Assembly (NCBI RefSeq): GCF_900091625.1
Contig: NZ_FMIC01000002.1
Span: forward strand, 1,612,001 to 1,676,000
Direction: 5' to 3'
DNA length: 64,000 bases
Source of the DNA: Micromonospora peucetia
GTDB taxonomy: Bacteria > Actinomycetota > Actinomycetes > Mycobacteriales > Micromonosporaceae
In this document: positions 58,915 through 64,000 of the stretch, piece after piece
Layout of the letters: every line of letters begins with the position of its first letter
How positions within the stretch are numbered: the stretch's first letter is position 1
Notes under the pieces: generated by a model
The model's database searches: none
Told to the model about the DNA's origin: nothing
The model's input: only the letters and a program-made list of their open reading frames with translations
Program-made: the position numbers and the translations under genes

Positions 58915-61871
58915 TGCTCACCGACCTGTCGCCACCGCAGCGCGTCCGTGTCGAGAATGGCGACCACCCGCTCGGTGCCGTCCGCGCCGATCCGCCACAG
59001 CTGCGCGCCGTGCGGCAGCCGGGCGCTGTCCACCTTGAACTCCGCCACCACGTCGCTGCTCTCACCCGGCGCGAACCCGTTGCCCCGGAACGGCGGGCGC
59101 TCGATGACCCAGCCCTCCATGGCCCGCATGGCGGCCTCGTTCTGCCCGCCGTACGGGATCCGGTAGAGGCTGGGCCGGTGTGCCGGCCAGCGCAGCACGT
59201 AGATGTCCCCGGCGTCGCGTGCGAAGGGGGAGTCCGGGTAGCCCAGGCCGAGCGCGTCGTGCAGCTCGGCCGGGCTGGTGAGGTGGGCCAGCTCGCCGGC
59301 CCGGTGCACGAAGCCGGAGACCCGGTCGTAGCCCCGTTCCAGGTAGTACGCGAGCTGGCTGGGGGCGACCGCCTTCTGCATCACGGTCGGCCGTGCGGGG
59401 TCGGGCGCGGGTGGGTCGTAGCGGGGGCGGCTGACCGGTTCCTCGGCGGCGGGCAGCTCGGTCTCGGCGTCGTCACCGAGCCCCACCTCGGCCGCCCAGT
59501 TGGCCAGCCCGACGATCTGCTCGCCGGGCAGCTTCGCCCCGACCGGAGTGCCCGGGTTGACCGCGAACGACCAGCACTCGTCCGGCCAGCGACGGATCAG
59601 CTGGACGAACCTGACCTCGATGGTCTCGACCGTCGCGTCGGTGTGGTCGGCGAGCCGCTCCGGCGAGGTGTGCACCACGACGAACGTCTCGCCGTCCAGT
59701 TCCTCCGTACGCCAGACGAAGCCGGGCTCGCCGGGCCGGCTGCCCGGCGCGGATTCGGCCGCCACCGGCAACAGCACGCGGGCCAGCAGCAGGGTGGACA
59801 GAAAGGTGTCGGTGCTGCCGGCGCCGGCGGCATCCAGCAGATTCTCCTCGACCTCGTTGGCCGGCTGGAAGCCGGCCGGCCCGGCATCGGGCGACAGGTC
59901 CCCGACGACCCGCCCGATCTCGGCCTCCGTCGTCGGTACGTCGGCGACCGACCCGTGGTCCTCCGTCGGCGCGATCGGCTCGACATCGGAGTCGCCGGCA
60001 TCGGTCGACGCCGTCGCCGCTGGCGCGGTCTCCTCCCGGGCCGCACCATCCGGCGCCGGCGCGGCCCCGGGCACGGCGACGCTCGCCGGCTCCCGCTGCC
60101 CCATCGGGGCACCGGACCACGCCGGGTCGGCGAGGGTGGGCTCCTCCCCGGACCACGCCGGATCGGCGGGAACGGGCACCTCTCCGGTCGCCGCCGGCTC
60201 GCCGGGCCACACCGGGTCGACGGGCGCGGTCGGGTGTCCGGTCTCGGGCGTGACGCCGGGCGCGGCCGGCGCGGGCGCGACATCGGCCGGGACGGCCGAC
60301 GCGGCCACCGACTCCCGCCGACGCCGGACCGGCTCGAACAGCGAGACGGTCTCGTCGGCTGCCGAACCGGGCTCGGCGGCGGGCGGCCCGGCGAGGTCCC
60401 GCGACTCTATGACGGTGCCCTCGATGACGATCGGCGTGTATCCGCGCCGGGGGGCGGGAGGCGCGGACACCGGCTCCGCACCCGAGGCGTCCGCCACCGG
60501 TTCGGCACCGACCGGCTCGGGGGTGGGCCGCTGGTGTGGCAGCGCCTGGGTGGCGTCCTCGGGCTGCTCCGGTCGACGCCCGCCGTACGTTGGTGACGGC
60601 CCGGGCTCCGGGGCGCGGGCCCGAAGGTCCCGGGTGGCGTCCTCGTCGGGCCCACGCGGCGGCAACACCTGGGTGGCCTCCGCGCCGGGCACCGCGAACG
60701 CCCGGGTCGATTCCCCGTCGGACACCGCGAAAGCCCGAGTCGGCTCCGCGTCGGACACCGCGAAAGCCCGAGTCGGCTCCGCGTCGGACACCGCGAACGC
60801 ACGGGTCGGTTCCGCGTCGGACACCGCGAAAGCCCGAGTCGGCTCCCCGCCGGTCGGGGCGCTCGGGATCGGGTGGGTCGGCTCCTGCGGCACTGGTTCC
60901 ACGAGCGGCCGGCGGCGGGGGAACGGCTGACTGCCGGACCCGAGGCGGGGCGGCGGAGCGGCCCGCTCGCCGGAGCGCAGCGCCTCCTGCCGATAGGCCG
61001 CCGCACGACCGGACGCCGGTTCGAAGAACGACCGGTTCGTCCGCTCCGGGGCCTCCCCGGCGGGGCGGCCGTTGGTCGACGGCGTGGGCTGGGCGTCGGG
61101 CGTCGGCAGGCCCCTCGGTCGCTCGGTCAGCGGCGCGGAACGCGGCGGCGGAAGCCGGTCGGGTGCCGACCCGGCGTCGAACCCCGCAGGGCCGCCAGCC
61201 GTCGGAGCGCCGCTGCGCGGATCCGGCTGGCCCGGCGGGAACGCCGGCGTGACGGACGTGCGGGACGACTCCGCCGGCAGCCCGGGTCGGGCGGGTGCGG
61301 AGGCACGGCCGGTGGACGACACGGCCGTGGGCTCGGGCCGGAGCGTGCCGTCAAACCGGGCCACGCCGGTGGTCGGCCCGGTGTCCGGCCCGCCCGGCAG
61401 GTCCTGACCGGCAGCCTGGGCCCGCGCCCTGGCGGCCGTCTCCACCCGCTCCAACCGCGCCCGCGCCCCCATGGTGCGGCCGGGCAGCCGGACGTCGCCC
61501 CGGGAGAGCTGGGCGACGAACCAGGCCGGCAGGTAGCCCTCGACGGGCAGGCCGGGGTTCACCGCCAGCCACCACTCGTGGTTGGGCCAGCCGTCGGCCA
61601 GGTCGGTGTACGTGATGCGCCGGACGGCGCTCTCGTTCTCGCCGAGGCAGGCGCGGACGGCGGAGCTGGAGGTGAACGCCAGCACGTGGGTGCGGCCACC
61701 GGTGCTCCAGGTGCCCCAGCCCACCGGTGCCGTCCCCGCGAGCGCCTCGGCGGAGATCGGCAGCAACAGCTCGGTCCGGGCCAGGACGCGGAAGTAGAGC
61801 TGTTGGTCGTTGGCGCGCAGCGCGTCCCGCATCGCCGCTTCGGCGTCGGTGGCCGGCTCCCACTCGGTCAC
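58911..61871 (-). CDS. Large SseB-domain protein of a type VII secretion locus
   Basis: A 986-aa protein from GTG 61871. Residues 1-130 are SseB N-terminal-like (MRDALRANDQQLYFRVLART, LLLPISAEAL, VNPGLPVEGYLPAWFVAQLS). A similar second unit lies at about 685-800 (LLDAAGAGSTDTFLSTLLLA, FAVNPGTPVGAKLPGEQIVG), then a C-terminal ligand-binding-like part with YRIPYGGQNEAAMRAMEGW. Between them is 450 residues of Pro/Ala/Glu-rich disordered linker that includes five 11-aa TRAFAVSDAEP repeats (about residues 341-395). Such proteins accompany ESX/mycosin genes in Micromonosporaceae; role unknown, perhaps a scaffold at the membrane face. Confidence 0.75.
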   Translation of the reverse strand: MTEWEPATDAEAAMRDALRANDQQLYFRVLARTELLLPISAEALAGTAPVGWGTWSTGGRTHVLAFTSSSAVRACLGENESAVRRITYTDLADGWPNHEWWLAVNPGLPVEGYLPAWFVAQLSRGDVRLPGRTMGARARLERVETAARARAQAAGQDLPGGPDTGPTTGVARFDGTLRPEPTAVSSTGRASAPARPGLPAESSRTSVTPAFPPGQPDPRSGAPTAGGPAGFDAGSAPDRLPPPRSAPLTERPRGLPTPDAQPTPSTNGRPAGEAPERTNRSFFEPASGRAAAYRQEALRSGERAAPPPRLGSGSQPFPRRRPLVEPVPQEPTHPIPSAPTGGEPTRAFAVSDAEPTRAFAVSDAEPTRAFAVSDAEPTRAFAVSDGESTRAFAVPGAEATQVLPPRGPDEDATRDLRARAPEPGPSPTYGGRRPEQPEDATQALPHQRPTPEPVGAEPVADASGAEPVSAPPAPRRGYTPIVIEGTVIESRDLAGPPAAEPGSAADETVSLFEPVRRRRESVAASAVPADVAPAPAAPGVTPETGHPTAPVDPVWPGEPAATGEVPVPADPAWSGEEPTLADPAWSGAPMGQREPASVAVPGAAPAPDGAAREETAPAATASTDAGDSDVEPIAPTEDHGSVADVPTTEAEIGRVVGDLSPDAGPAGFQPANEVEENLLDAAGAGSTDTFLSTLLLARVLLPVAAESAPGSRPGEPGFVWRTEELDGETFVVVHTSPERLADHTDATVETIEVRFVQLIRRWPDECWSFAVNPGTPVGAKLPGEQIVGLANWAAEVGLGDDAETELPAAEEPVSRPRYDPPAPDPARPTVMQKAVAPSQLAYYLERGYDRVSGFVHRAGELAHLTSPAELHDALGLGYPDSPFARDAGDIYVLRWPAHRPSLYRIPYGGQNEAAMRAMEGWVIERPPFRGNGFAPGESSDVVAEFKVDSARLPHGAQLWRIGADGTERVVAILDTDALRWRQVGEQ
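60684..60848. repeat. 33-bp coding tandem repeat in the SseB-domain gene
   Basis: Five copies of a 33-bp unit begin at 60684, 60717, 60750, 60783 and 60816. Each encodes EPTRAFAVSDA or a variant. Two of the copies (60717, 60750) are identical or nearly so, which indicates recent expansion. Being a multiple of three, copy number can vary without breaking the frame. Confidence 0.9.
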
Positions 61872-62024
61872 GGCCACCCCCTTCTCCCGCGAACAGGCCA
61901 TAGGTATCGCGTACAACCTACAAGGTCAAGGCAAGATCACAATCGCTGGCTGGCAGCGGTGCGCCGGGTGCCGCCGAAGGCGCTAACATCCCGTTCCGGA
62001 GTCGACACGATACGGAGGCGGTCG

Positions 62025-63305
62025 ATGTCCCGGTCCCCCGCGCGCCCACTTCTCGCCGCTCTCACGACGGCGTTGCTGACCGCCGTTCCGGCCGGCCCCG
62101 CGGTCGCCGACCATCCGGCCGAACCCACCCCCGGCCCGGTCCCCGCCGGACGGTCCGCGTCCGCGTCGACGTTCGTACGCGCGGCTCCCGGCTGCGCCTC
62201 GCCCCTCGCCCCGGTCCGGCCGGTGTCCGCACCCCCCTGGCCCCAGCAGCGGTACGCCCCGGAACGGCTGACCCCACTCGCCACCGGGGCCGGCGTGACG
62301 GTCGCGGTGATCGACTCGGGGGTGGACCGGCGGCACCCGCAGTTGGCCGGCCGGGTGCTCGACGGCACCGACCTGCTCGACCCCGGCGGCGACGGCAGCC
62401 GGGACTGCGCCGGCCACGGCACCGGTGTGGCGAGCATCATCGCCGCCGCTCCCCGCGACGGGGTGGCGTTCCGTGGGCTGGCCCCGGGGACCCGGATCCT
62501 GCCGGTACGGGTCAGCGAGCAGCAGGTGGTCGAGGGACGCGAGTCGGGGCGTACGGTCAGCGCCGAGGACTTCGCCCGCGCCGTCCGCTGGGCCGTCGAC
62601 CACGACGCCGACGTCCTCAACCTCTCCGTCGTCCTGTACGCGGACGATCCGGCGGTGCGGGCCGCGATCGGCTACGCGGTCGACCGGGACGTGGTCGTGG
62701 TGGCCGCCGCTGGAAACCTGCACGACGCCGGCGATCCCCGGCCCTACCCGGCCGCGTACGACGGGGTGCTCGGGGTGGGCGCGATCGGGGCGGACGGGGC
62801 TCGTGCCCAGTTCTCCCAGACCGGCCCGTACGTCGACCTGGTCGCCCCGGGCAGCGACGTGCTGATGGCCGCCCCCGGTCAGGGTCACCACCGGGCCGAG
62901 GGCACCAGCTATGCGGCGCCCTTCGTGGCGGCCACCGCCGCGCTGCTGCGCCAGTACCGGCCGGAGTTGACCGCGGCGCAGGTAACGCAGCGGATCGTGG
63001 CGACCGCCGATCCGGCCCCGGGCGCCGGCCGGGGTGGCGGGTACGGCGCGGGGGTGCTCAACCCGTACCGGGCGGTCACCGAGACCGGGGGCGGGGCACC
63101 GGAGCGGGCGCGTCAGGTTGCCGCGCTCGCCGACGACAGGGCCGATCCGGGCCTGGTGGCGCAGCGTGCCCGCCGGGCGACGGCCCAGGACCGGGCGCTG
63201 CTGGTGGCGGGGGTCAGCGGAGCGGTGGTGGCCCTGGCGGCGTTGTTGGCGCTCGTCGTGCCGGGCGGCGCCCGCCGCCGCTGGAAGCCGGCCGATCCCG
63301 CCTGA
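62025..63305 (+). CDS. mycP: Type VII secretion-associated serine protease mycosin
   Basis: A 426-aa subtilase with signal peptide (MSRSPARPLLAALTTALLTA), a short pro-region, and the triad motifs TVAVIDSGVD (Asp), CAGHGTGVASI (His) and EGTSYAAPFVAA (Ser). A C-terminal transmembrane helix (LLVAGVSGAVVALAALLALV) and basic tail anchor it, as in MycP of ESX systems. ATG 62025 has GGAGG upstream. It is divergent from the SseB-domain gene and processes secreted ESX substrates or stabilises the complex. Confidence 0.92.
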   Translation: MSRSPARPLLAALTTALLTAVPAGPAVADHPAEPTPGPVPAGRSASASTFVRAAPGCASPLAPVRPVSAPPWPQQRYAPERLTPLATGAGVTVAVIDSGVDRRHPQLAGRVLDGTDLLDPGGDGSRDCAGHGTGVASIIAAAPRDGVAFRGLAPGTRILPVRVSEQQVVEGRESGRTVSAEDFARAVRWAVDHDADVLNLSVVLYADDPAVRAAIGYAVDRDVVVVAAAGNLHDAGDPRPYPAAYDGVLGVGAIGADGARAQFSQTGPYVDLVAPGSDVLMAAPGQGHHRAEGTSYAAPFVAATAALLRQYRPELTAAQVTQRIVATADPAPGAGRGGGYGAGVLNPYRAVTETGGGAPERARQVAALADDRADPGLVAQRARRATAQDRALLVAGVSGAVVALAALLALVVPGGARRRWKPADPA

Positions 63306-63443
63306 CCGGCTGCCGGCCCGATCCCCGCCTGAGGGGCCGCCCATCGACCCGGTTCCCGCCTGACGGGCCGCCGGTCACCGGACCGGTCACCGCCTGTCGA
63401 GCCGCCTGGCCCGGTCGCACCGCTCGCGGCCCGGCCCGGACGC

Positions 63444-63482
63444 CGGTGGTGGCGCCGACCGGTCAGGTCGACGCCACCACCG
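63444..63482. terminator. Bidirectional terminator between mycP and the WXG100 gene
   Basis: CGGTGGTGGCG / CGCCACCACCG, 11-bp arms around a 17-nt loop, lies in the convergent 185-bp gap. The rest of the gap is a CCGCCTGA-rich low-complexity stretch. Confidence 0.65.
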
Positions 63483-63490
63483 GGCGGGGC

Positions 63491-63784
63491 TCACTGGAAC
63501 AGGCCGACGTTCTTCTTCTCCGTGTCGAGGTAGTCGGTAGCGGAGTCGTTCACCGCGAGCTTGATGTCGCGCAGCATGGCCTGGAGGTCCTGCGAGGCCG
63601 AACGCCAGCGGCCCTGCCGCTGCTCGTATGCCTGTCGGGCCTCGCCGGACCAGCTGGCCACGAGCGGGGCGGCGTCCCGTTCGAGCTGCCCGAGCTGCGA
63701 GTCGAGCGCGTTCAGCGCCTTCTGGATGTCCGCGCCCGCCTGTTGCAGGGCAGCGAAGTTGACGACCAGTACACCGTGGTCCAT
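63491..63784 (-). CDS. WXG100 family type VII secretion target (EsxA-like)
   Basis: A 97-aa helical hairpin protein. The turn motif is SWSG (WxG) after LERDAAPLVA, and it is flanked by two amphipathic helices (LQQAGADIQKALNALDSQLG and EQRQGRWRSASQDLQAML). It ends DYLDTEKKNVGLFQ. It forms a heterodimer with its neighbour. ATG 63784 has GGAGGA upstream. It is the second gene of a pair, 26 bp after the other WXG100 gene. Confidence 0.9.
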   Translation of the reverse strand: MDHGVLVVNFAALQQAGADIQKALNALDSQLGQLERDAAPLVASWSGEARQAYEQRQGRWRSASQDLQAMLRDIKLAVNDSATDYLDTEKKNVGLFQ

Positions 63785-63810
63785 CGGATGTTTCCTCCCC
63801 CGAGACCGGG

Positions 63811-64000
63811 TCAGAGCGGCAGCTGGATGCCGCCGCGGTTGGTGGTGGACACCCGGCTGGCGGCCTCGGTGTCCGAGACGTCGTACTGCTGGCCGGCCGA
63901 GCGGATGGCACCGGCGGTCTCCCGCAGCGCCCGCTGCAACGCCGCCTGGTCCTGTGCCCACTGCTGCTTCACCTGCTCGAACGAGCGCCCGCCCGCCCCG
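63811..64000 (-). CDS. WXG100 family protein, partial (EsxB-like; runs off the window)
   Basis: Only the C-terminal 62 codons are inside the window; the 5' end lies beyond 64000. The visible part is helical (SFEQVKQQWAQDQAALQRAL, RETAGAIRSAGQQYDVSDTE). It contains YDVSD, the YxxxD/E export signal of type VII substrates, followed by a polar tail ending GGIQLPL. With the next gene it makes the expected Esx pair. Confidence 0.82.
   Translation of the reverse strand, partial: GAGGRSFEQVKQQWAQDQAALQRALRETAGAIRSAGQQYDVSDTEAASRVSTTNRGGIQLPL

Overview
This is a chromosomal window from a very GC-rich actinobacterium, most likely a Micromonospora-type member of the Micromonosporaceae. The evidence is a strong third-position GC bias, many GTG starts and ATGA/GTGA/TGATG gene overlaps, several apparently leaderless genes with a TAnnnT -10 box 6-8 nt before the start codon, and a gene order that follows a block conserved in Streptomyces and Mycobacterium (holB, tmk, topA, hppA, bldG with its partner, a DECH helicase, a Tad locus, ssd, 6C RNA, a HAD phosphatase, acs). 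The genus call is inference; no rRNA or marker search was possible.

Layout. 0.1-6.6 kb: a PfpI-family protein, a two-domain ADP-heptose synthase (HldE type) overlapping a GT2 glycosyltransferase, and a leftward group with a DUF2231 membrane protein, two tiny nested ORFs, a small heat shock protein and a GT9 (heptosyltransferase-type) enzyme. 6.6-13.3 kb: an accessory stretch with a GC-rich tandem repeat, a long hairpin, a winged-helix regulator plus MFS exporter driven from a 34-bp palindrome, an SRPBCC protein, VOC and DUF4240 proteins, a GNAT enzyme and orphans. 13.7-22.4 kb: tRNA-Thr(CGT), a membrane metallophosphoesterase, a small P-loop kinase, ricT, a YbaB plus type-VII-like trio, holB, and a fused MFS/thymidylate kinase. 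22.5-27.1 kb: a PLP fold-III enzyme, a TetR regulator divergent from an FAD-linked oxidase, and a DUF559 nuclease-like gene bracketed by two related hairpins.

27.1-48.6 kb is the conserved block: topA, a hypothetical, a lipoprotein, the H+-pyrophosphatase, the bldG pair, and the DECH/MrfA-type helicase. It is interrupted by a small accessory segment (a 68-aa protein behind a CebR-like box, a LURP-one protein, a short inositol-phosphate-synthase-like protein). It continues with the Tad pilus genes (ssd, tadA, tadB, tadC, a Flp-type pilin too short for most gene finders, TadE, TadE-like), a GNAT gene, a tyrosine-integrase remnant, a three-hairpin 6C RNA and the HAD phosphatase. 48.6-64 kb: a degenerate Fic-like protein, acs, two tandem secreted M6 metalloproteases, an alpha/beta hydrolase lacking the usual nucleophile, and the edge of a type VII secretion locus (121-aa orphan, an SseB-domain protein of 986 aa, mycosin, two WXG100 proteins, the last cut by the window edge).

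Functionally the window combines DNA replication and topology (holB, tmk, topA), membrane bioenergetics (hppA), developmental anti-sigma signalling (bldG) and surface or secretion machinery (Tad pilus, type VII), with scattered accessory genes marked by palindromes and dispersed repeats. The most notable signals are the cascade of repeated start cassettes before hsp20, the promoter-spanning palindrome at 7.25 kb, and the 6C RNA with an integrase relic beside its 3' end.
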